From Paenibacillus xylanilyticus (lineage in GTDB: Bacteria > Bacillota > Bacilli > Paenibacillales > Paenibacillaceae), in NCBI RefSeq assembly GCF_009664365.1, contig NZ_CP044310.1:3669001-3733000 (forward strand): a DNA stretch of 64,000 nucleotides, in the 5' to 3' direction. Shown piece by piece: positions 7,047 through 14,728 of the stretch (its first letter is position 1; each line of letters begins with the position of its first letter). A model generated the notes under the pieces. The model did no database searches. It had not been told where the DNA came from and saw nothing but the letters and a program-made list of their open reading frames with translations. A program made the translations under genes and the position numbers.

Positions 7047-8408
7047 ATGAACCGTATTGATCGTGAAGCAATCCTTTTTAATTCTAATGTTGGGGGTGGT
7101 TCTTATGACATTTGGCTTTATCACGTTTTAACAGGTCGGACCATGAAGTTAACCCAGAATCTTGGTGAAGAATTCTCCATTCCATATTGGTCTCCAGATC
7201 TTCAGCACATCGCCTTTATCGGCAAAAATAATATGGTGATGGTATTGAATCTTAACAGTAGAACATGGGCACAAATTGATCAGATTGAGCCTTATTCTTT
7301 ACTGAGCTGGTCACCGGATAGTCATTACTTGGCTTATGTCAAGGACCATCGGATTGTGATCTACAATATCTACACGCATGTCAGTGGCTCGATCGTTCAA
7401 TATGGAGTCTCCGATGTTCAATGGTTTCCCTCTGGAGAAGCTTTCCTATTTGCAGCACCGGATGAAGCAGGCATTGCTCAATTATATAAGATTAACCGGG
7501 ATGGCATGAACAAACAACAATTAACGCGTAATACGGAGGGGCCACTCCACAATGTCAGAATATCTCCTAATGGAGAGTTTGCTCTATATACTTCCCCGGG
7601 AGCCAGCATTTCCTTAATCACTACCGTGAATTTATCTACAGGAGTGAGCTACCAACTCCAAGGTGGACCTCAGGCCAAGAACTATTTTCCCGAATGGTCT
7701 CCAGACTCGGCGACAGTCGCATACAGTGCCACAGATATCGTGAATAATCAATACGTTTCATTCATCCAAACTGACAGCCGAGCTGGCGGACAGCAAAAAA
7801 CATGGGCGGTCTCCACCTGTTTCTCCACCCCGCTTAGTTGGTCTCCGGACGGGAAACGACTTGCCTACTTATCAGGATGCAGCAATCAAGAACAAGCAGA
7901 CGAAATTTGGGTTATTGATTTAGATCACCCTAATCATCCGACCAAGGTTGTTCAAGCCAAATGGATTACATCTCTAGCTTGGTCACCACAATTCGATGAA
8001 CATGATTCCTATAAATTATACCTAAACCAGGTATACAAGGTATCCTTCTACTATCCACAAAACTGGCGCAAAGTAACCGAAGAACGATTCGAAGGATCGG
8101 ACGGATTTTTTCAAATATCGGCCATATCTTCCGAAGAGGAGCTTCACGCAGTATGCAGAGCGGAAGCCTTCCATGTCCTGCAACCCTATGGAACCAATCC
8201 TCGAATCTTCCCTGCTTTGGTTCAAGCACAGGAAGCCTGTTTCATATTTCCTTCTGAAGACCAACCCGTAGAGATGAGAAATCAGGCTGCACTTATTGTC
8301 AAATATCCTACTCCTGTTGTGATTCAAGGAAGTACGTATTCCTACTTCATCTTGTGGGCCGATCAGGATCACTTAATCTCACTGGTAAAGACTTTGACTT
8401 TCATTTAA
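7047..8408 (+). CDS. TolB-like beta-propeller protein with C-terminal extra domain
   Basis: A 453-residue protein built of WD40/PD40-type blades: repeated W-S-P-D motifs occur at WSPDLQHIAFIG, WSPDSHYLAYV, WSPDSATVAYS and WSPDGKRLAYL, spaced about 45-70 residues over residues 45-310. No signal peptide is visible, so it is probably cytoplasmic. The last 120 residues (from YKVSFYYPQNW) form a different alpha-beta domain of unknown function. Propellers of this kind usually bind proteins or peptides; no catalytic motif is seen. The start has only a weak GGAAGG upstream. Single gene between two terminators. Function unknown. Confidence 0.7.
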   Translation: MNRIDREAILFNSNVGGGSYDIWLYHVLTGRTMKLTQNLGEEFSIPYWSPDLQHIAFIGKNNMVMVLNLNSRTWAQIDQIEPYSLLSWSPDSHYLAYVKDHRIVIYNIYTHVSGSIVQYGVSDVQWFPSGEAFLFAAPDEAGIAQLYKINRDGMNKQQLTRNTEGPLHNVRISPNGEFALYTSPGASISLITTVNLSTGVSYQLQGGPQAKNYFPEWSPDSATVAYSATDIVNNQYVSFIQTDSRAGGQQKTWAVSTCFSTPLSWSPDGKRLAYLSGCSNQEQADEIWVIDLDHPNHPTKVVQAKWITSLAWSPQFDEHDSYKLYLNQVYKVSFYYPQNWRKVTEERFEGSDGFFQISAISSEEELHAVCRAEAFHVLQPYGTNPRIFPALVQAQEACFIFPSEDQPVEMRNQAALIVKYPTPVVIQGSTYSYFILWADQDHLISLVKTLTFI

Positions 8409-8420
8409 TCGAAAAAGAAA

Positions 8421-8447
8421 AGCCGCCTTGTAATAGGCGGCTGTTTT
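8421..8447 (+). terminator. terminator after the beta-propeller gene
   Basis: AGCCGCC (8421-8427) pairs with GGCGGCT (8436-8442), followed by GTTTTC; A runs on the other side allow it to serve the convergent small gene as well. Confidence 0.75.
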
Positions 8448-8468
8448 CTGTGAGGCATGTGATATGAT

Positions 8469-8705
8469 CTACCTGGTGTACCTTTCAATATCGTTTATCT
8501 CCGAATGCGACTCTCTTCGATAATGATCTTCGTACTGACGAACATCATTCTTCAACTTTATTACGAATCCCCATCCCATTAAGGCAAGTAAAAGTACAGT
8601 AATCAAGGCATAAGCGAAACTGAATAAATTCATGAAAAAATTAATAAATATTGCGCCCAGTATGAATCCTAAAATCCATAATACCCATTTTGTGCTCTTT
8701 TTCAA
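8469..8705 (-). CDS. small two-helix membrane protein
   Basis: I read 78 residues from a TTG at 8705, chosen because AAGGAGG lies seven bases upstream; longer in-frame ATGs lack a site. The protein has a basic start (KKST), two hydrophobic helices (VLWILGFILGAIFINFF and FAYALITVLLLALMGWGF) and a charged cytoplasmic tail rich in Arg, Asp and Glu. No family is recognised. It lies between two terminator-bounded units and may be monocistronic. Confidence 0.55.
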   Translation of the reverse strand: MKKSTKWVLWILGFILGAIFINFFMNLFSFAYALITVLLLALMGWGFVIKLKNDVRQYEDHYRRESHSEINDIERYTR

Positions 8706-8815
8706 CCATCTTCCTCCTTGAATCGATTCCTTATTTTCCCTTCTATGTATCATAGTACATACGAAGGTAATTATAAATAGTTTCAAATCAAGAAATGAGG
8801 ATTCACAACTAGATA

Positions 8816-9586
8816 TTAGCGATTTATTAGGTTAAACCATCCTTCGAGTCCAGCTACTACTTCCTCCAATTGCTGTTCCTCCGTGATTGCTGGTGCATGA
8901 TCTCCTTTTTGTTCCCCGTACGAACCAAACTGTCCATGATTACCGCCTTTGATGCTTACATATGTCGTGCTTTGCGGAAGATTTATTTTGGATTCTTCCC
9001 ATCGTTCGACATTCAGCACTCCATCATCTGTACCTGTGATCTGTAAGGCGGACAAGTCCGTCTCCTTCAAGCTTCCACTCTCGTCAGCGTAGGACGCTAA
9101 GTAAAAGACACCTTCCAGCGTGTCTGTATGCTGCGCAGCATACCGTGATGCAAAGACACCTCCCAGCGAATGCCCACCAATTACAAATGCTTCGTCAGGA
9201 TGTTCCTCAATAAAAGAATCCGCCTTGTTTTCCCCAAACATGGCTAAATTTAAAGGCATTTCGGCAATATAGACTCTATGTCCTTCTTCTGCTAATTTTC
9301 TGGCAAACGGAGCATAACTGGCTGGTTCCACTAGACCTCCCGGATAAAAAATGATGTTGGGTTCCACGATCTCTGTACCCTCCGGTTCAAAGCGATAGCC
9401 ATTTTTGATCTTATTGATGCTAACCTGACCATCCGGGTTCATGGCTGCTTCGGCTCTTTCCGACGGACTATACGTGACAGATTGGAGATAAACGAAAAGT
9501 CCAATCACAACTATAATTACGGATAGACAAGACCAAATGAGGACCTTTTTCCACTTGTTACTGCGTTTTGCTGTCTTCAACTTCAT
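8816..9586 (-). CDS. membrane-anchored alpha/beta hydrolase
   Basis: An N-terminal transmembrane anchor (VLIWSCLSVIIVVIGLFVYL) is followed by an extracytoplasmic alpha/beta hydrolase with the nucleophile elbow GGHSLGG and a late His in KGGNHGQFG; the acid is probably the Asp in GTDDGVLN. It resembles the dienelactone-hydrolase-like lipase/esterase group of Firmicutes; substrate unknown. The start is uncertain: the first in-frame ATG (9619) coincides with the predicted transcription start, so I prefer the ATG at 9586 preceded by AAAGG, and a TTG at 9580 seven bases after AGGTGG is also possible. The gene is divergent from a TetR regulator, and the palindrome at 9623-9648 covers its promoter. 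Confidence 0.75.
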   Translation of the reverse strand: MKLKTAKRSNKWKKVLIWSCLSVIIVVIGLFVYLQSVTYSPSERAEAAMNPDGQVSINKIKNGYRFEPEGTEIVEPNIIFYPGGLVEPASYAPFARKLAEEGHRVYIAEMPLNLAMFGENKADSFIEEHPDEAFVIGGHSLGGVFASRYAAQHTDTLEGVFYLASYADESGSLKETDLSALQITGTDDGVLNVERWEESKINLPQSTTYVSIKGGNHGQFGSYGEQKGDHAPAITEEQQLEEVVAGLEGWFNLINR

Positions 9587-9622
9587 TCCACCTTTATTCA
9601 TTACTCGTTTTAGTTTCATATA

Positions 9623-9648
9623 AATTATACTTACCGGTAAGTATAATT
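9623..9648. promoter_or_regulatory. 26-bp perfect palindromic operator for the TetR regulator
   Basis: AATTATACTTACC followed by its exact complement GGTAAGTATAATT. Each arm contains a TATAAT; on the minus strand this -10 (9629-9624) has TTGTAA 17 bases upstream and would drive the hydrolase gene. TTACCGGTAA-centred palindromes are typical TetR/AcrR operators, so repression of the hydrolase by the divergent TetR protein is strongly suggested. Confidence 0.8.
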
Positions 9649-9709
9649 ACAAGTTGATTTTGCTTATGAACGAGGTTTGTCATAAAATATTCAAGGAGGA
9701 GAGTGTGCA

Positions 9710-10327
9710 ATGCCAGATAAATCACCCAAACGTTTACCCGGAAGACCCAAGCAAGCGGATACCCAAATTTCCGTGCAGCAAACGATCATTTTAACGGCTT
9801 CCAAATTGTTCATGGAATACGGCTACGAAACTGTCACGCTCCAACAAATTGGAAAACGATGCAATGTGTCTAAGCCGACCATATATTATCACTTTGCTAG
9901 CAAGCCTGAACTTTTCAAGGTAGCTATGATAACCATGTTCCAGAATGTACGCCGAGTAACTTCAGACTTTCTTGATCAGTCTGAACATCTGGAGGATGGA
10001 CTTATACGGCTGGCCGAAGCAAGGCTGGCCAACCCGCATGCAGAGGTTGAAACCATGATTAGAGAAGCTGAGCCTTTTCTTGAGAAAAATCAAATTCAGG
10101 AAATCAGAGAAGCCGAGGCTCGCATTCATGACGTATTGGCGTCTCATTTCCAATTGGGCATCGACCAGCAAATACTCCGCGAAGACGACCCCATGTTTTT
10201 AGCTGAGACTTTTTCGACCCTGATGTTAATGGGGAATCGGGAGAACACCACACAAAAGTATGAATCTAATCTTGCACTGGGTCAAAGGTTAGTAGGTATC
10301 TTTCTGAGAGGTGCAAAATCAACTTAA
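9710..10327 (+). CDS. TetR/AcrR-family regulator
   Basis: A 205-residue regulator with an N-terminal TetR helix-turn-helix (residues about 25-70; TASKLFMEYGYETVTLQQIG and CNVSKPTIYYHFASKPELF) and a helical ligand domain without a recognisable subfamily signature. The first 20 residues are a basic, Pro-rich extension (KSPKRLPGRPKQ). AAGGAGG precedes the ATG. It is divergent from the membrane-anchored hydrolase with the perfect palindrome between them, so it probably represses that gene and itself; the inducer is unknown. Confidence 0.87.
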   Translation: MPDKSPKRLPGRPKQADTQISVQQTIILTASKLFMEYGYETVTLQQIGKRCNVSKPTIYYHFASKPELFKVAMITMFQNVRRVTSDFLDQSEHLEDGLIRLAEARLANPHAEVETMIREAEPFLEKNQIQEIREAEARIHDVLASHFQLGIDQQILREDDPMFLAETFSTLMLMGNRENTTQKYESNLALGQRLVGIFLRGAKST

Positions 10328-10417
10328 GTCTTTGTCTCACCAGTGTATTTTATGTTTTTTTGATTTCCTGAGGAACTGTTGCAGATCAGTTCATGAACTG
10401 CATTATTAGATTGTTAC

Positions 10418-10450
10418 CCGCAGTCGAGCTTAAGTCTTGGCTGCGGTTTT
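10418..10450 (+). terminator. terminator of the tetR-type gene
   Basis: CCGCAG (10418-10423) pairs with CTGCGG (10441-10446) and is followed by TTTT, about 90 bases downstream of the stop codon. The surrounding 350-base gap (10328-10674) otherwise shows no gene. Confidence 0.6.
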
Positions 10451-10612
10451 ACATACTGTGTTGTAGAAAATAACGAACAATATAATTACCTACTTTATGC
10501 TGTTGGTGATTTTCAATTTTCTGATTATTTATTTTAGTACGTTCTCTACAGGTATAGCTATTCGTACACGTTCTTATTCCTTCATCAGAACTGGGCTCTG
10601 GTCCCTACATAT

Positions 10613-10642
10613 AAAAAAAGCCGCTAAATGGTATTAGCGACT
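10613..10642 (-). terminator. terminator of the Bcr/CflA-type gene
   Basis: On the minus strand AGTCGCTAA (10642-10634) pairs with TTAGCGGCT (10627-10619), one G-T pair, followed by seven T. Nearly the same stem recurs at 24949-24966 and 26172-26191. Confidence 0.8.
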
Positions 10643-10674
10643 TTTCGAAGTACAATGTTTTAGGACTCGGTTAA

Positions 10675-11901
10675 CTACATGTTGAGATCGGACTGAACCT
10701 CTTGAGTATGATCGGGTACCTTTCTAACGAGTACGAAGTAAGTGATAATCGCAACAATACTCGTCCCTAACAAAGTAAGGCCCAATGGAACAGCCGTATC
10801 TTCACCGGCAATCCCCACCAACGGAGCGACCAACGCGCCAAGCAAGAAGGGAACAACCCCAAGCAATGCTGCGGCACTTCCGGCACTTTTGGCTTGACTC
10901 TCCATGGCTAGTGGAAATGCTGCTGTTGACGTAATCCCGATAGAACATACAAAGAAGAACAGCGGTATAACCAGAGCAAATAGAGGGCCATGAGCCAGAG
11001 TCACCATCAAGGCAGCAATACTTGCCACAAGCGCAAGCCATAGTCCCGATAATAAGAGCGTCTGCTCAGAGATTCGCTGTGCCAACCGGCCTACAAGCTG
11101 AGAGCCAATGATCAGGCTGATCCCGTTGGAAGCAAATAATATAGCAAAAACGGTCGGCGTGACTCCATATATATTTTGATAGATAAAAGGTGTGCCTGCT
11201 ACATATGCAAAAACCCCAGCCGTCATAATTCCCTGTGCCAGCATGTAACCTACGAACTTCCGGTCACGTAGAAGCTGTCCATAGTTCCGTAACTGAAGTT
11301 TAAAGTTAGGAGCAACGCGTCGTTCAGGCGGGTTTGTCTCTTTCAGACGCCACTTGGTCATTGCCCATAAGAACACTCCCAGAACAGAGAGTGAAATGAA
11401 TACACCAATCCATGTCGTAAATGAAAGAACGCCACTGCCTGCGATCGGTGCTGCCAAAGGCCCCAAATTTCCTACAAGCAGTAATAAGGAGAAGAACTTG
11501 GTAAGCTCATGTCCACTGTACAAGTCGCGAGCTATCGCGCGGGAAATAACGATCCCTGCTGAAGCCGAGAAGCCTTGAGTGAAGCGAAACAAAATCAACA
11601 GACCAATATTCGGAGCGTAGGCGCACGCCAATGAACAAATGATATAGGCGGCCATGGAAATCAATAACGGTGTACGTCTTCCATAAGCATCGCTCAGTGG
11701 TCCCATGACCAGTTGTCCCGCACCTAGCCCTAGCAAGCAAGCAGTAAGACTGAACTGAACAAGTGAAGCGTTCGTGTTGAACGTTGCTGCAATCTCAGGG
11801 AATGCTGGTAAATACATGTCGATCGTGAATGGGCCCAAGGTTGAAAACAAACCCAATAATAAGGCCAGGCCTGCAACATTCCATTTGTTGCTTTTAATCA
11901 T
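10675..11901 (-). CDS. Bcr/CflA-type multidrug efflux MFS transporter
   Basis: A 408-residue major facilitator with 12 hydrophobic segments and the Bcr/CflA signatures GPFTIDMYLPAFP (residues 23-35), the loop-2 motif GPLSDAYGRRTPL and RFTQGFSASAGIVISRAI in helix 4 to 5. Proteins of this group export drugs such as bicyclomycin, chloramphenicol or sulphonamides by proton antiport; the substrate here is unknown. Its promoter (11944-11974) has a 19-base spacer filled by a MerR-type palindrome that is almost the same as the one beside the AdhR-like regulator at 22308, so it may be induced by that regulator under electrophile stress (inference). Confidence 0.85.
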   Translation of the reverse strand: MIKSNKWNVAGLALLLGLFSTLGPFTIDMYLPAFPEIAATFNTNASLVQFSLTACLLGLGAGQLVMGPLSDAYGRRTPLLISMAAYIICSLACAYAPNIGLLILFRFTQGFSASAGIVISRAIARDLYSGHELTKFFSLLLLVGNLGPLAAPIAGSGVLSFTTWIGVFISLSVLGVFLWAMTKWRLKETNPPERRVAPNFKLQLRNYGQLLRDRKFVGYMLAQGIMTAGVFAYVAGTPFIYQNIYGVTPTVFAILFASNGISLIIGSQLVGRLAQRISEQTLLLSGLWLALVASIAALMVTLAHGPLFALVIPLFFFVCSIGITSTAAFPLAMESQAKSAGSAAALLGVVPFLLGALVAPLVGIAGEDTAVPLGLTLLGTSIVAIITYFVLVRKVPDHTQEVQSDLNM

Positions 11902-11943
11902 TGATCCATACCTCTCTCTAAAAATTACTTTAAACCTTTAGAC

Positions 11944-11974
11944 AGTATAGCTCTTAGAGTTAACTTTAGGTCAA
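11944..11974 (-). promoter_or_regulatory. MerR-type promoter of the efflux pump gene
   Basis: Minus strand TTGACC (11974-11969), 19-base spacer, TATACT (11949-11944). Over-long spacers of 19 bases mark promoters activated by MerR proteins. The spacer holds CCTAAAGTTAACTCTAAG, matching 16 of 18 bases of the perfect palindrome at 22692-22709. Confidence 0.75.
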
Positions 11975-12132
11975 GCTATATTTGAACGTTCATGATTCAA
12001 GCATTGTACGAACTGCTATTAGTTAGCCATGCTTCATGTATTAAACCAAGTAAAATAAAACCGTTAATCATTTTAGATTCACGGTTTTTATCTTTTACTG
12101 TTCGTTTGACATAACCTTTAACCACAAACAAC

Positions 12133-12163
12133 ACAAAAAAAGCCGCCCATATACACGGCAGCT
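12133..12163 (-). terminator. terminator of the small aromatic protein gene
   Basis: Minus strand GCTGCC (12162-12157) pairs with GGCGGC (12147-12142), followed by seven T. Confidence 0.7.
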
Positions 12164-12177
12164 TCGTTGCTTTTATT

Positions 12178-12417
12178 TCAATATAACGTTGGAACCGGAG
12201 AACAATTGTAGGAACGAATCTCACGCAATCCAATTGAATACTGATTCCATCTCCCGCCAAAAAATCTGTAACCATAAGCTCTTGATTCACCGACCGCTGT
12301 CAGGAAAAACCAGAAGTTGTCTCCATTTCGAAGCCACATATACGTGAAATGATAAATGCAATTTTGAAGTCCCACTGGATTAACAGGATAGGGAAACATG
12401 GATTGTGGATAAGCCAT
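12178..12417 (-). CDS. small Tyr/Phe/Trp-rich protein of unknown function
   Basis: I read 79 residues from the ATG at 12417 (MAYPQSMFPYPVNP), about 13 bases after AAGGAG; the spacing is long but nothing better exists. About one residue in five is aromatic (YHFTYMWLRNGDNFWFFL), two Cys are present, and there is no signal peptide or membrane helix. Small aromatic proteins like this are common in Bacillus and Paenibacillus and some are spore or surface associated, but I do not recognise a characterised family. A good terminator follows. Confidence 0.55.
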   Translation of the reverse strand: MAYPQSMFPYPVNPVGLQNCIYHFTYMWLRNGDNFWFFLTAVGESRAYGYRFFGGRWNQYSIGLREIRSYNCSPVPTLY

Positions 12418-12592
12418 ATTGTCAGATTCACTCCTTATAGGTAATTGACCTAACACCACTTTATGCCCAGAGTTGCGATTTGGGTTGGGTGTGAGCCCAG
12501 GAGATCTGCTGTTTTAAAACATTCAATTTGCATATTAGCTTTCATCCTTGAAATGAAAATGTTCATGATAAATCGCATCCATCCCAACCAAC

Positions 12593-12790
12593 TTACCACT
12601 CTTTTTTATGAGAATAGGCGAAGTTTTGATTTAACGGCATTCGAAGTACTTGATAATTATGATCTCGTGGTAGAGCATTAACTTCGTTCAAAGCTAATTC
12701 ACGTGTAGTGTAGATACCTATTGGAAAAAAATTAGGAAAAGCTGCTGTTCTATCAGCAACGAAAATTCCCCATACATAATCATTCGTCAC
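12593..12790 (-). CDS. small conserved-looking hypothetical protein
   Basis: A 65-residue protein read from a GTG at 12790 with GGAGGTGA six bases upstream. It contains VWGIFVADRTAAFPNFFPIGIY and RDHNYQVLRMPLN, resembling small one-domain Bacillus/Paenibacillus proteins of unknown function that begin with a WGIFVAD strand. No membrane helix, Cys or catalytic motif. A hairpin with a T-rich tail lies just upstream in its leader (12830-12857). Confidence 0.6.
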   Translation of the reverse strand: MTNDYVWGIFVADRTAAFPNFFPIGIYTTRELALNEVNALPRDHNYQVLRMPLNQNFAYSHKKEW

Positions 12791-12814
12791 ATCCTTCACC
12801 TCCTTCTGCTTCCG

Positions 12815-12857
12815 TATTGAAAAAACAAAAACCCTATTCCTGAGTAAAAAAAGGGTT
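12815..12857 (-). terminator. possible attenuator ahead of the 65-residue protein gene
   Basis: Minus strand AACCCT (12857-12852) can pair with AGGGTT (12835-12830), followed by TTTGTTTTTTC, about 25 bases before the ribosome binding site. The loop is long (16 bases) and the stem short, so it may equally end an upstream transcript or be chance. Confidence 0.35.
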
Positions 12858-13030
12858 AGGCATAAGTAAAATAAGTGCACGTTCCCTTCCTCTCCATTCT
12901 CCTCTCAGCTTCAAAAGTAAAAAAACGAACGCGTTCTCGTCAATAACTTTGATATCGCGTTATCCCTTTCTAGATTACAATATTTTCAAGAATAGATTTG
13001 CTGAAATATTGCTAATAAGGGGGAAAAGAA

Positions 13031-14635
13031 ATGAACAAGAAAAGCAAATTGGTCATGTTGTCATTATGCATCTCATCCTTATTACTGGCCGCGTGCACGA
13101 GTGATGGCAGCGCCGGGAAAAGTCCAACGAACAACGACTCAGACACCAATGAGGCTGGAATGGTAACCATTCACACGGTAACCTCTGAATACACTTCGGC
13201 CAAATACCCCAAGGGTGACGATATCACCAACAATGTGTGGATCAGGAGATACAAAGAGAAACTTAATATTGATGTAAAAACAGACTGGGTCAGTGATGAA
13301 TACGAGACCAAACTGAATCTGGCCATATCATCGAACGATCTTCCTGACGTCTTTCGGGTGAACCCCTCACAATTACGACAGTTAATTGAAGCAGATATGG
13401 TCATGGATCTTACAGATGCATTTGATCAGTACGCCTCCGACCGCCTCAAAGGATATATGAAAGCGGATGCAGACAGTTTCGAATCGGGTAAAAAGGACGG
13501 CCAATTGTACGGGATACCTCAAATGCACTGGGGTTTAATTGATCAACCGGACTTCGTCTGGATCAGGAACGACTGGAAGGAAGAACTGGGGCTCGAAGAT
13601 CCAAAATCCGTGGCAGACATCAAGAATATCGCACTGAAATTTATGGAAAAGCACGGTGGTTATGGCATAGCGGTAGATCAATCCCTGGATTATCTGAATC
13701 TGCTCGCCATCGCATGGAACGCTCATCCGGATATTTGGATCGAGGATAGCAGCGGAGAGCTCGCATATGGCTCAATTCAACCGGAGATGAAAGCAGCACT
13801 GGCTGAATGGGCCGAATGGTATAAGCTTGGCATCATTGATCCGGAATTCGCGATCAAAGACTTTAATGCCATGAATGCCGATATTGTCGCTGGCAAAGTG
13901 GGCATGCAGCCTTACTATCAATGGTGGGGCTATAACCCTGGAGTGGATACGGTAGCCAATTTGGGCAAGGACGCCATCTTCTATCCGTATATCATCCCCA
14001 CAATCGACGGTAAGGAAGCCAAACAATCGATCTCTTTCGCGAACGGCAACTATATTGTCATGAAAAAGGGATTTGAACATGCTGAAGAAGTTATTAAAAT
14101 TCTGAACGACTATGCTTATATCGTTGATGAAGGCCAAGGCAAGGAATCGCAAGAAACGTTATCCGCCTTATTGGACAACGATATCGCTCACGTGGTTGGG
14201 GCCTTCCGTGTACTTAATCCGAACTCGGACTATGAGCAGTTTGAGGCGGTATCCGCAGCACTTCAGTCCAAGGACACCAGCGGGCTCACCACTTCGGGAA
14301 TGTGGCAAAAGTATAACAACAGTATTGAATTCATGGAAAATGCAACGCCAGGAGCAGTCGGTGACTATTTGCAGCAAGGGGCTCCTAAGAATGCTTATGG
14401 TCTTGCGAAAAAAGTGCTCGATAGCGAGAACTATGTCAAGACAGGTTTATGGGGAGTAACCCCAGAAGCGTTGGCGAGCTACGGCACAACTCTGGATGAT
14501 ATTCTGACCGAAGGATTCACCAAGATCATTATGGGTACGGAAAGTATCGATTACTTCGATGTGATTGTTCAGAACTGGAGAGCTGCCGGCGGGGATGAAG
14601 CGACTCGCGCAGTCAATGAAGCTTACGGGAAATAA
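13031..14635 (+). CDS. extracellular sugar-binding lipoprotein (LplA type)
   Basis: A 534-residue substrate-binding protein of a CUT1-like ABC importer. The signal peptide ends in a lipobox (LLLAAC, Cys about 22) followed by a Ser/Gly/Asn-rich linker. The mature part has the solute-binding signature SNDLPDVFRV and PDFVWIRNDWKEELGL typical of the large Paenibacillus LplA group, presumed to bind oligosaccharides. AAGGGGGAAAAG precedes the ATG. It is first in an operon with two permeases, from which it is separated by a hairpin (14650-14682) that probably keeps the binding protein in excess. No ATPase gene follows; such systems share an MsmX-type ATPase. The sugar is unknown. Confidence 0.87.
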   Translation: MNKKSKLVMLSLCISSLLLAACTSDGSAGKSPTNNDSDTNEAGMVTIHTVTSEYTSAKYPKGDDITNNVWIRRYKEKLNIDVKTDWVSDEYETKLNLAISSNDLPDVFRVNPSQLRQLIEADMVMDLTDAFDQYASDRLKGYMKADADSFESGKKDGQLYGIPQMHWGLIDQPDFVWIRNDWKEELGLEDPKSVADIKNIALKFMEKHGGYGIAVDQSLDYLNLLAIAWNAHPDIWIEDSSGELAYGSIQPEMKAALAEWAEWYKLGIIDPEFAIKDFNAMNADIVAGKVGMQPYYQWWGYNPGVDTVANLGKDAIFYPYIIPTIDGKEAKQSISFANGNYIVMKKGFEHAEEVIKILNDYAYIVDEGQGKESQETLSALLDNDIAHVVGAFRVLNPNSDYEQFEAVSAALQSKDTSGLTTSGMWQKYNNSIEFMENATPGAVGDYLQQGAPKNAYGLAKKVLDSENYVKTGLWGVTPEALASYGTTLDDILTEGFTKIIMGTESIDYFDVIVQNWRAAGGDEATRAVNEAYGK

Positions 14636-14649
14636 ATAGGTTTGGTAGC

Positions 14650-14682
14650 GGGGATGAGGAATTTTAACTTCTCTCCCCTTTT
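14650..14682 (+). terminator. hairpin between binding-protein and permease genes
   Basis: GGGGATGAG (14650-14658) pairs imperfectly with CTTCTCTCCCC (14668-14678), followed by TTTTATTTTG. It lies inside the operon, so it probably acts as a leaky terminator or as 3' protection of the binding-protein message. Confidence 0.6.
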
Positions 14683-14728
14683 ATTTTGCCGGAGATTCGA
14701 TCTTATTACCGTGAACGGAGGAAAATGA

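Noticed and set aside
11997..12290. 97-residue minus-strand frame overlapping the small aromatic protein gene
   Set aside because: It crosses a good terminator hairpin and has no ribosome binding site, while the overlapping frame at 12178-12417 has a plausible protein.
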